57,102 nt of DNA, taken from assembly GCA_030684405.1 (NCBI GenBank), contig JAUXYA010000003.1, forward strand, positions 1 through 57,102. The letters are read 5' to 3'. This stretch comes from Burkholderiales bacterium. GTDB lineage: Bacteria > Pseudomonadota > Gammaproteobacteria > Burkholderiales > SG8-41. Positions 50,603 through 57,102 of this stretch are shown here, piece after piece. The position numbers and the translations under genes are program-made. Each line of letters opens with the position of its first letter. Position 1 is the first letter of the stretch. The notes beneath the pieces were generated by a model. That model ran no database searches. It was not told the DNA's origin and was given only the letters and a program-made list of their open reading frames with translations.

Positions 50603-51305
50603 TACCCGCCCGCAAACTCTGAAGTATCCCCAACGCCTTGTCCATCGAGAACTCATAAGTCTGCGGACTCCAGGCCTGGGCATTCTCGCGCATCATGTAG
50701 CCGTGCTGCACGCCGGGGAACACATGGACTTCGAGATTCGTCTGTTGCTGCGCTCGCGCGGTGTAGGCCGCCAGCACATCCGGCGGCGCGGCGAAGTCCT
50801 GGTCGCCCCAGATCAGGCATACCGGTTTCTCCAAATCGTCGAATTCATGCAGAAAATCCTTCATCTGCGTGCTGTGGCAGCCGATGCCGGCGTCGAAGCC
50901 AAGACGCTTCGGGCCGATGACGGCATAGGGGCCGCCAAAACAGAAACCCATGGTTGCCGCCTTGCCGTTGTGCAGCGGCAGCTTGCGCACCATCGCCAGC
51001 GTGTCGGCAATGTCCGTTTCTCCGGCCTTCAGCACCGGCAGGCGCGGCAGGGAACGCTGGCCTGCACGTTCGTCATCGCGCGGCAGCGGGCCGGGCAGGG
51101 TGCGCCAGAACAGGTCCGGCGCCGCGGCGATGTATCCCTTCGCTGCGAACGCGTCGGCGATGCCGCGGATGTCGGCGTTGACGCCATGCACCGCCGGGGC
51201 GAGAACCACTGCGGGCGTCTTCGCGTCTCCGGCAGGCAGCGCGAGATAACATTCGAATTCACCGCTGCCAGTGGAGGAGCGGATCCTGATGCGCCGGCCA
51301 GACAT
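50595..51305 (-). CDS. Dienelactone hydrolase family protein
   Basis: A 236-residue alpha/beta hydrolase of the DLH family, which opens lactones such as dienelactone in aromatic degradation. Catalytic elements are visible: nucleophile Cys in MGFCFGGPYAV (about residue 123), Asp in WGDQDFAAPP and His in VQHGYMMRE. The N-terminal SGEFECYLALPAG strand is typical. No chlorocatechol genes are nearby, so a housekeeping or detoxification role on another ester is likely. It lies five bases from the FKBP stop codon, on the same strand. Confidence 0.88.
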   Translation of the reverse strand: MSGRRIRIRSSTGSGEFECYLALPAGDAKTPAVVLAPAVHGVNADIRGIADAFAAKGYIAAAPDLFWRTLPGPLPRDDERAGQRSLPRLPVLKAGETDIADTLAMVRKLPLHNGKAATMGFCFGGPYAVIGPKRLGFDAGIGCHSTQMKDFLHEFDDLEKPVCLIWGDQDFAAPPDVLAAYTARAQQQTNLEVHVFPGVQHGYMMRENAQAWSPQTYEFSMDKALGILQSLRAGKQ

Positions 51306-51310
51306 GGCCT

Positions 51311-51655
51311 TCAGCCCGTGGCCAGCAGTTCGACTTCGAACACCAGCGTCGCGTTCGGCGGAATCACGCCGCCGGCGCCACGTGCGCCGTAGCCGAGCGC
51401 TGGCGGGATCGTCAGCTTGCGCTTGCCGCCGACTTTCATGCCCTGCACGCCCTCGTCCCAGCCGCGGATCACGCGGCCGCCACCGAGCGGAAACACGAAG
51501 GGGTCGTCGCGGTCCTTGCTCGAATCGAATTTCTTGCCGTCAGTAAGCCAGCCGGTGTAATGCACAGTGACTTCCTGACCGGCCGCGGCTTCCGCGCCGT
51601 TGCCGGTGACGAGGTCTTCAATGATCAGTCCGCTTGCGGTGGTAATGGCTGGCAT
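51311..51655 (-). CDS. FKBP-type peptidyl-prolyl isomerase
   Basis: A 114-residue single-domain FKBP that speeds prolyl bond isomerisation. Family motifs are present: [49 protein letters not shown] and [14 protein letters not shown]. There is no signal peptide, so it is cytoplasmic. ATG 51655 matches the usual start; the frame opening at 51730 has no support. It is followed closely by the dienelactone hydrolase gene. Confidence 0.93.
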   Translation of the reverse strand: MPAITTASGLIIEDLVTGNGAEAAAGQEVTVHYTGWLTDGKKFDSSKDRDDPFVFPLGGGRVIRGWDEGVQGMKVGGKRKLTIPPALGYGARGAGGVIPPNATLVFEVELLATG

Positions 51656-51733
51656 GTCCGTTCCTTGGTCGTTTGCAAATCGAGGCCGCATTATGCCCGG
51701 GCTTACTGCGTGGCGAAACCCGCAGGACACCGG

Positions 51734-52285
51734 TTATTTGCCGGCGGAGGCCTGCATGCGTTTGCGATGCTCGGGCGTGGTCAGCATCACGCGCCCCCAG
51801 TCAACCGTGCTCGTAGTGCCGTCGAGGCTCACCCAAAGGTCCTTCAGTTCCCATTCGGCAAACTTCGCGGGAAAACGCGAACGCTGGCCGACAATTTTTT
51901 CGCTGCGCTGGCGGGTCGGTTCGCCATATTTCCGGGTCAGGTCTTCCAGCGCCGTGCCCTGGCCCTGAATGCCCCAGGTATCGATGTGGATGGCGACGAT
52001 GACATCGTTGGCAGTTTCGACCAGTAGCTCGCCACGTGCCCAGGGCACGACTTTGGGCCGCGGGTAGAACACGCGGTGCTGATCGGTGCCCCAGGCAGTT
52101 TTTACCCGTTGCGCTGCGTTATGGCAGTGGCGATCGGTCAGTGCATCCTGGTTGCGGGCGCAAGCTGGAAACTGGAAACGCGTGCCGAGCTCGACGCCGA
52201 ACAGCGCATTGCGGGATTCGGCGGCTTGAACTGCCGCGGGCAGGCACAGCAGCAGCGTGCACAGCAGATGGCGGAATGATTTCAT
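51734..52285 (-). CDS. Exported protein of unknown function
   Basis: A 183-residue protein with a Sec signal (LLCTLLLCLPAAVQAAE) and a mature domain with two Cys residues (FPACARNQ, DRHCHNAAQ) likely to form a disulfide, and the segment TRKYGEPTRQRSE. It is not recognised as a named family, although the sequence resembles small periplasmic proteins conserved in betaproteobacteria. It starts at the ATG at 52285 or at 52294. It precedes the FKBP gene on the same strand, 78 bases away. Confidence 0.7.
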   Translation of the reverse strand: MKSFRHLLCTLLLCLPAAVQAAESRNALFGVELGTRFQFPACARNQDALTDRHCHNAAQRVKTAWGTDQHRVFYPRPKVVPWARGELLVETANDVIVAIHIDTWGIQGQGTALEDLTRKYGEPTRQRSEKIVGQRSRFPAKFAEWELKDLWVSLDGTTSTVDWGRVMLTTPEHRKRMQASAGK

Positions 52286-52349
52286 TGGCGGCATGATACG
52301 TGGCTTGTATTCATAACTGACATATCCATAACAGACAGCGGGACGGGCA

Positions 52350-52634
52350 GTGGGTTCATGGCAGGTTTACATTGCGCGCTGCGCGGACGGCACGCTGTAT
52401 ACGGGCATCGCGCGTGATGTTGAGCGCCGCATCGCCGAGCACAATGCAGGCAAGGGCGCGGCGGCGAACTATACCCGGTCACGGCGCCCGGTGGTGTTGG
52501 TTTACTGCGAGTCTGCGGAAAACCGTTCGGCCGCGAGCCAGCGCGAATACCGCATCAAGCAGCTGAGCCGCGCGGAGAAGCTGGCGCTGGTGCTGGCCTC
52601 AGGCGGTCCTGCGGCCGGCACGCAGCAGAATTAG
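52350..52634 (+). CDS. GIY-YIG nuclease superfamily protein
   Basis: A 94-residue single-domain protein of the UPF0213/YhbQ type. The motif VYIARC...LYTGIA corresponds to GIY-YIG, followed by RDVERRIAEHNAGKGAA with the conserved Arg and YTRSRRPVVLVYCESAEN with Glu. Members are small structure-specific DNA endonucleases of unclear cellular role. It starts at GTG 52350. Its last 36 bases overlap the 3' end of the MFS gene on the opposite strand. Confidence 0.85.
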   Translation: MGSWQVYIARCADGTLYTGIARDVERRIAEHNAGKGAAANYTRSRRPVVLVYCESAENRSAASQREYRIKQLSRAEKLALVLASGGPAAGTQQN

Positions 52635-53774
52635 CAGCAGCATTGACGCCGCGCCCCAGCAGGCGGCCGGCAGGTAGATCAGCGCCTGCTGCAGGCCGGC
52701 ATCCTGATTGAGCTGGGTGGCGATCAGCAGGATGCGCAGCATCGCGGCGAATGCCAACATGGAAAACAGGCCGCCGGTGGCAAAACCCTCGCGCCCGCTG
52801 CGCCCGAGCAGCATCGCCGCACCGAATGCGCCGAACATCACTGCGGCCCAGGCAGCGCCGGCGGCGATCTGCGCGGCGACCAGCGTGGAAAGCGAGGTCG
52901 CCTGCGGGGCATAAAGAACTGCGATAGTACCGGCCAGCGTGCCGGCTGCCAGCACCCTGAAATCGCCGTAACGACGGATCAGCAGGGTCAGCGGCAGCAT
53001 CGCCAGGTTGAATCCCGCCCAGAATGCCGGCATCAGGTAGCCGAGCTGTTCCGCTGGCACGAAGCGCAGATACTGCGGCGCCGAGGACAGCGAGAAATGC
53101 ACCTGGAAGCCGAGTGCGGCGAGGGCAACTACGGCGAGGAACCCGGCTATCGGCAGAGGTTTGCGTGCCGGTGTTTCCGCAGTCTGCGCGCTGGCGGCGA
53201 GGCTGCGCTCGGCCCAGCCCAATGCGCAGGCGGCGATCGCCACCGACACCGAGGCCAGCGCGAAAGGCAGCCGGGGATCGGCATCGCGCAGCGCGATGGT
53301 CAGATATGGAGCGACAGCGCCGGCGATGCCGAAACCGAACAGCCAGAGCCCGGAAATCACCGGCCGCGCACCGGATGCGGCGTACTTGCCGATCAGCATC
53401 AGCGGCGGCGCGCGCAGCGCCGAGGAGGTCACAGTCCAGAGGAAGGTCAGTGAGAGCAGCAGCAGCGGACTGGCCAGCGGCGCGGCGAAGGGCAGCAGCA
53501 GGAACGCCAATGCGGAAAGCAGTGTCACCAGCGCCAGCCGCGGCCCGAGGCGGCCAACGACACGCGACATGCGGTCCGCCCGCGCGCCCATCAGCCAGTC
53601 GGCGATGACGAACACCAGCTGGTCGGCGATGAGTATCCAGAGTATCCACGACTTCGGAATGCCGGCTTCCGCAGCCAGTCGCGGCAGGAAAATGATGTAC
53701 ACCGTCCACGTCAGCGTGAACAGCAACTGGAGCAGCGCGAAGTAGACGCCGATGCGCGGCGTGAGCGTAGTCAT
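52599..53774 (-). CDS. Major facilitator superfamily transporter
   Basis: A 391-residue inner-membrane transporter with about twelve hydrophobic helices. The MFS loop motif between helices 2 and 3 appears as DWLMGARADRMSRVVGRLGP. The substrate cannot be told. ATG 53774 starts the first helix region (MTTLTPRIGVYFALLQLL) and is preferred to the long frame opening at 53894. It is divergent from the nitroreductase gene and overlaps the GIY-YIG gene tail to tail. Confidence 0.85.
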   Translation of the reverse strand: MTTLTPRIGVYFALLQLLFTLTWTVYIIFLPRLAAEAGIPKSWILWILIADQLVFVIADWLMGARADRMSRVVGRLGPRLALVTLLSALAFLLLPFAAPLASPLLLLSLTFLWTVTSSALRAPPLMLIGKYAASGARPVISGLWLFGFGIAGAVAPYLTIALRDADPRLPFALASVSVAIAACALGWAERSLAASAQTAETPARKPLPIAGFLAVVALAALGFQVHFSLSSAPQYLRFVPAEQLGYLMPAFWAGFNLAMLPLTLLIRRYGDFRVLAAGTLAGTIAVLYAPQATSLSTLVAAQIAAGAAWAAVMFGAFGAAMLLGRSGREGFATGGLFSMLAFAAMLRILLIATQLNQDAGLQQALIYLPAACWGAASMLLLILLRAGRRTA

Positions 53775-53877
53775 GGCGGCGGGCGCAGTTTGACCAAGCA
53801 GGCGCGGCCGGTCAATCAGTGCGTGTTTGCTAACATGCTGAGGCGACCCCTGCCTACCTGAAGGAACATGCGGAACC

Positions 53878-54570
53878 ATGACAGCCATCAACAACCCGGC
53901 CGCCGACGTCTTTGAGGCGGCTCAATCGCGCCGCTCGATTCGCGCCTATCGTTCTGACCCCGTGCCGCTTGAGACCCTGCGCAGCATCGTCGAACTCGGG
54001 CGCCATGCGCCCAGCGGCTCCAACCTCCAGCCCTGGCAGGTGCATGTGCTGACGGGGACAACGCTAAAGCGCGTCGGACTGGCGATTCAAACAGCCTTCC
54101 TCAACGACGAGCCCGGGCACCGGCGCGATTACGATTATTACACCGACCCGGTGTTCGAACCCTACCTCGCGCGGCGGCGCGCCTGCGGCTGGGGGCTTTA
54201 CAGCACGCTGGGCATCGGCAAGGGCGACCATGAAAAATCGAAGGCCTGGCGCGCGCAGAACTACGTTTTCTTCGGTGCGCCGGCCGGTCTGATATTCACT
54301 ATTGATTGCAAGCTTGAAAAAGGCAGTTGGCTCGACTACGGCATGTTCCTGCAGACGCTGATGCTGGCGGCGCGTGCGAGGGGCCTGCATACCTGCGCCG
54401 AGGCCTCGATCGCGAGTTATCCGGATATCGTGCGCCGTGAACTCGGCCTCGGCGAAGATCGCGTGGTGATTTGCGGCATGGCGATGGGTTATGCCGATGG
54501 CGATGCCGTGGTCAACAGCTTCCAGCCGCAGCGTATCGGACTCGCGGATTACGCCACTTTCCTTGATTAA
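53878..54570 (+). CDS. Nitroreductase family flavoprotein
   Basis: A 230-residue FMN-dependent oxidoreductase. The N-terminal SRRSIRAYRSDPVP motif and GRHAPSGSNLQPW segment form the FMN-binding core. YGMFLQTLMLAARARGLHTC is the central helix, and GEDRVVICGMAMGYAD closes the domain. The enzymes reduce nitro compounds or quinones using NAD(P)H. The physiological substrate is unknown. The ATG at 53878 follows GGAACATGCGGAACC, an acceptable ribosome-binding site. Confidence 0.9.
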   Translation: MTAINNPAADVFEAAQSRRSIRAYRSDPVPLETLRSIVELGRHAPSGSNLQPWQVHVLTGTTLKRVGLAIQTAFLNDEPGHRRDYDYYTDPVFEPYLARRRACGWGLYSTLGIGKGDHEKSKAWRAQNYVFFGAPAGLIFTIDCKLEKGSWLDYGMFLQTLMLAARARGLHTCAEASIASYPDIVRRELGLGEDRVVICGMAMGYADGDAVVNSFQPQRIGLADYATFLD

Positions 54571-54599
54571 TAAATATCAATAAAAACAAGTATTTATAA
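54570..54599. repeat. AT-rich element between convergent genes
   Basis: A tract of ATATCAATAAAAACAAGTAT followed by TTATAA. It shares AATAAAAACAAGTA and the flanking ATAT with the tract at 24391-24425, but here lies between the 3' ends of the nitroreductase and peptidase genes. Confidence 0.4.
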
Positions 54600-55010
54600 T
54601 CAAGGGTAGAACACGCGTTTGCCGGAGCGCGGTGGCAATGTCTGCAGGTGACACCAGCCCGGCGTCGCTTCCGGGTGCTCCAGCCACAGCTGCAGTTCTT
54701 CAAGCACGGCGAGGTTGGCCATGCACCATGCATCCAGTCTGCCGTTGCGGTCCTCGAGGTCGATAGCGAGGCAACTGAGATGTTTGCTGCCTTGCGCGGC
54801 GCCGGGTACCGTCGCGTTGATCGCCGCGGGACGCCAGCCCGAGCTGATCCGGCACACGAAGCCGGCGCGCCGCAGCAGGCGGTTGACGCGGCGCAGGGTT
54901 TCGCGCGCGTTGGCGCGCAGCTCGCGCGTAAGTTCATGTCGATGCAGCTTGTCCCGGCCCATGTAATAGTCGGCAAGCTTCAGCGGTGGCGCGGATTTGC
55001 GGACGGACAT
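54600..55010 (-). CDS. M15-like peptidase domain protein
   Basis: A 136-residue cytoplasmic protein resembling the VanY/M15 D-Ala-D-Ala peptidase fold: ISSGWRPAAIN, GSKHLSCLAIDLEDRNG (candidate zinc His and Asp) and a C-terminal WCHLQT supplying a third His. There is no signal peptide, so a phage-endolysin-like or intracellular role is possible. ATG 55010 is chosen over 55019. It is convergent with the nitroreductase gene and divergent from the FNT gene. Confidence 0.7.
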   Translation of the reverse strand: MSVRKSAPPLKLADYYMGRDKLHRHELTRELRANARETLRRVNRLLRRAGFVCRISSGWRPAAINATVPGAAQGSKHLSCLAIDLEDRNGRLDAWCMANLAVLEELQLWLEHPEATPGWCHLQTLPPRSGKRVFYP

Positions 55011-55089
55011 GGACCGCAAGATTACCCGATTTGCGGTGCTGCGCTTACACTAGCGGAACAACAATCAACGCAAACAGGGAAACCGGAAC

Positions 55090-55938
55090 ATGGCGGAAAA
55101 TATCGGCTCACGCGCAGGTGATGTTTACGGCTTCGACGCCTTCTCACCGCAGCAAATCGCCGACCGCGTGCAGAACGTCGGCGTGGTCAAGGCGCGGCTG
55201 CCGCTGCTGTCGATGGTGATGCTGGGCGTACTCGCCGGCGCCTTCATCGGGCTTGGCGCGCTGTACTACACGCTGGTGATCAGCGATGCGAGTCTGTCGT
55301 TTGCCGTGGGTCGGGTACTCGGAGCGGTGTGTTTTTCTCTGGGTCTGCTGCTGGTCGTGGTGGCTGGTGCAGAACTCTTCACCGGCAACAACCTGCTGGC
55401 AATGGCCTGGGCCGACGGCAAAGTCAGCACGGGCGAGGTGCTGCGCAACTGGGCGGTGGTCTGCACCGCCAATTTCATCGGTGCCGCCGGCCTCGCGCTG
55501 CTGGTCTACTGGTCCGGGCATGCCGGCCTCAACAACGGCGCGATCGCGCAGGCTTACCTGAAAATCGCGGCGGCCAAGAGCACGATGCCGCTGGCGGAGC
55601 TGTTTTTTCGCGGCGTGCTGTGCAATGTGCTGGTATGCATGGCGGTGTGGATGGTGCTCGCCGGGCGCAGCGTCGTCGACAAGTTCGTCGCCATCGTGCT
55701 GCCGATATCGGCCTTCGTTGCCGCCGGTTTCGAGCACTCGATCGCCAACATGTATTTCTTTCCGCTGGCGCTGCTGCTGAAGGAGAGCGTCGTCTCGCTG
55801 CCTGCCGGCGCCGACGCCATCACGGTTTACGCAATGTTCCGCAACCTTGTGCCGGTGATCGCCGGCAACATCGTCGGCGGCAGCGTGCTGGTGGCGCTGG
55901 TGTACTACGTCATCTACCGCAGGCCGGCGGCTCAGTGA
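55090..55938 (+). CDS. Formate/nitrite transporter (FocA/NirC family)
   Basis: A 282-residue pentameric channel subunit with six transmembrane helices. Family signatures include LGALYYTLV, GAELFTGNNLLAM, RNWAVVCTANFIGA, RGVLCNVLVCMAVWM, AAGFEHSIANMYFFPLAL and a final NIVGGSVLVALVYYV; the conserved His of the pore lies in GFEHSIANM. It moves formate, nitrite or a similar anion. Nitrite would fit the denitrification-type regulators in this window, but there is no nirBD or pfl gene beside it. Its stop overlaps the next gene's GTG (GTGA). Confidence 0.9.
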   Translation: MAENIGSRAGDVYGFDAFSPQQIADRVQNVGVVKARLPLLSMVMLGVLAGAFIGLGALYYTLVISDASLSFAVGRVLGAVCFSLGLLLVVVAGAELFTGNNLLAMAWADGKVSTGEVLRNWAVVCTANFIGAAGLALLVYWSGHAGLNNGAIAQAYLKIAAAKSTMPLAELFFRGVLCNVLVCMAVWMVLAGRSVVDKFVAIVLPISAFVAAGFEHSIANMYFFPLALLLKESVVSLPAGADAITVYAMFRNLVPVIAGNIVGGSVLVALVYYVIYRRPAAQ

Positions 55939-56795
55939 CGGACCTGCTGATTCATGCCACGCTGACCGTCAGCGGCGAGCGCGCGCAGTTGCCGGCGGTG
56001 GAGGCGCGCATCGCAACGCTGCTCGCCGCCGAGGCCAATGCCGGCGAGTTCGAGGCGCATCATGGCGAAGACGCGCTGGCCTACGATTTCATGGTGCGCG
56101 GCGGCATTCCTTTTCCGGCCTTTGCCGCGGCCTCGCAGGAATTTCCAGGCATCACGATCACTGCCGAATGGGTCAATGTCGGGGCCGGCCGCAGGGGACG
56201 TGCCCGCCTCAGCAATGGCGGCATCACCGAACATGTCGAGGAGGCACTCGACACGGCAGCCGGCGAGGCGAACCGTTATCTTGAGGCGGCTGCCGACGCC
56301 ACGATCAGTCTCGCCTTCGCGCTGCAGCGGCGCGCTGCCGGTGAGTGGGTGGGGTATGTGCTGAACCACGAGCGTGACGCGCTGTTCCGCATCACGCGGG
56401 ATGGCGATGCGGTGGAGCTGCTGGCTACCGAAGGCGCGGCGGAATGGGCCTGGCGCTGGCAGGGCGGTCCCGATATCGAGGCTTCTGCGGTACAGGCGGT
56501 GGTGCCGCCGCAGCCGCTTGATCGCGAGTTGTATGCAGAACTTGAATCACTGGCGGAAGGTTTCGTCGGCGACGGCTTCTGGCTGCGCGATGCAGCCGAG
56601 GCCGACAATGCCATCGAGCTCGACCGTTTCGTGCGTTACGGCTATACGGTCCGCGACGCCAATGTGCGGGCGGCCCGACTCCATCGCCTGCGCGCAGACC
56701 TGGGCGCGGACGCTGCGCTGGAACATTCAACGCTGGATGCGGACAACATCTGGATCAGGGATCTGCTCTTGAGATGCTGGCAATCAGGTGCCTAA
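55935..56795 (+). CDS. Protein of unknown function coupled to the FNT channel
   Basis: A 286-residue soluble, acidic, Ala-rich protein. It starts at GTG 55935, overlapping the channel stop codon, so it is probably translationally coupled. The N-terminal part (LLIHATLTVSGERAQL, ARLSNG) looks like a small alpha/beta domain; no catalytic motif, Cys cluster or membrane segment is visible. It is not recognised as any family. A role linked to anion transport is only suggested by position. Confidence 0.65.
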   Translation: MTDLLIHATLTVSGERAQLPAVEARIATLLAAEANAGEFEAHHGEDALAYDFMVRGGIPFPAFAAASQEFPGITITAEWVNVGAGRRGRARLSNGGITEHVEEALDTAAGEANRYLEAAADATISLAFALQRRAAGEWVGYVLNHERDALFRITRDGDAVELLATEGAAEWAWRWQGGPDIEASAVQAVVPPQPLDRELYAELESLAEGFVGDGFWLRDAAEADNAIELDRFVRYGYTVRDANVRAARLHRLRADLGADAALEHSTLDADNIWIRDLLLRCWQSGA

Positions 56796-56810
56796 GTAAT
56801 TCCGTAATCT

Positions 56811-56833
56811 GGTGATGGTGGCCTTCCATCACC
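56811..56833. terminator. Hairpin after the FNT operon
   Basis: GGTGATGG and CCATCACC form a perfect 8-bp stem with a 7-base loop, 15 bases after the stop of the last gene. There is no T tract immediately after, but an A-rich run follows at about 56844. Confidence 0.5.
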
Positions 56834-56875
56834 AAGCGCCCAACAAAAAATGAAATTCCCTTCTATCGTCAGGTG

Positions 56876-56985
56876 AGCCCCCACGGGGGCTGTAGCCCGG
56901 ATGAAACGAAGTGGAATCCGGGTCAGTCGTCGATATTAGCCACCGTGTCCCCGGATTCCGGCCTGCGGCCTGCTTCCGTATATGG
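56876..56985 (+). repeat. Dispersed repeat, family B, copy 2
   Basis: The hairpin AGCCCCCACGGGGGCT is followed by TGTAGCCCGGATGAAACGAA and GTGGAATCCGGGTCAGTC, a spacer, then CCCCGGATTCCGGCCTGCGG. It matches the reverse complement of 24449-24557. The rest of the gap to the window end shows no convincing gene. Confidence 0.85.
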
Positions 56986-57102
56986 ACTCCTCCCGGTTTG
57001 CAAACACGGCATGGATTGCAGTAGGTACGATTGCTCACGTATATCCGGCCTGTTCGTCGGGTCAATGACCCTGGCCATAATGGGCTATTCGCGCGCCTTC
57101 TC

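Noticed and set aside
54565-54582. TTGATTAATAAATATCAA as another FNR box
   Set aside because: The half-sites are eight bases apart instead of four, and it lies between convergent 3' ends.
57059-57071. Palindrome GGGTCAATGACCC near the window end
   Set aside because: Short, with no gene visible downstream within the window; it could be an operator for a gene outside, but nothing supports this.

Overview
The window looks like chromosomal DNA from a GC-rich betaproteobacterium. This is an inference from gene content: a ccoNOQP-GH cbb3 oxidase cluster next to fnr and hemN, a Bug/TTT-type solute receptor, a Dnr-like regulator and a two-partner-secretion adhesin. No rRNA, tRNA, CRISPR array or transposase gene was seen. 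Coding is dense on both strands, and the few intergenic gaps hold dispersed hairpin repeats or AT-rich tracts.

Layout. 1-760: a dispersed repeat abutting the 3' remnant of a beta-carbonic anhydrase gene, then a SirB2 membrane protein. 770-4423 (minus): nitronate monooxygenase, Dnr-like regulator, radical SAM/SPASM protein and a UspA-type stress protein. 4581-14524: ccoNOQP, ccoG, ccoH, two small membrane proteins, a cyclopropane-fatty-acid-synthase-like enzyme, fnr, hemN and a DsbD_2/TauE-like membrane protein. Six FNR/Dnr-type palindromes lie in the upstream regions of this half, several at a constant 54-61 bases from start codons, so the region reads as one low-oxygen/nitrogen-oxide regulon. 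14594-16188: a repeat carrying a 72-bp insert, lipoprotein SodC and a Tat-exported Rieske protein. 16271-23045: a 1878-residue REC-PAS-GAF-GGDEF-EAL-REC protein and a decayed deletion derivative of a close paralogue.

23058-30619 is a copper-handling locus. A TolC-like protein, multicopper oxidase, cupredoxin, DUF411 protein and CusF-like protein run on the minus strand. They diverge from a CopRS-type two-component system, with a CusR/CopR-like palindrome between. Met/His-rich exported proteins follow. The DUF411 gene is the most striking item: its only interruption is an in-frame TGA exactly where the family has the first Cys of its CGCC motif, and it is followed by a hairpin that fits the bacterial SECIS model. 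It may therefore be an undescribed selenoprotein.

31166-37405 is a 2080-residue hemagglutinin-type (TpsA-like) exoprotein with an 849-bp internal tandem repeat and no TpsB nearby. It is flanked by direct repeats made of an exported methyltransferase-like gene and a truncated copy of it. 37436-43106: exported Met/His-rich proteins, a truncated response-regulator copy, an alpha/beta hydrolase and an OmpR/EnvZ-type pair. 43245-57102: a membrane-anchored Mrr nuclease, Bug receptor, TonB receptor, a second exported methyltransferase-like plus alpha/beta-hydrolase pair, an RNase D-like exonuclease, AmpD-like amidase, dienelactone hydrolase, FKBP, GIY-YIG, MFS, nitroreductase, M15-like peptidase, a FocA/NirC channel and a gene of unknown function, ending in a dispersed repeat.

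All functions are read from sequence by eye. No database search, folding calculation or alignment program was run.
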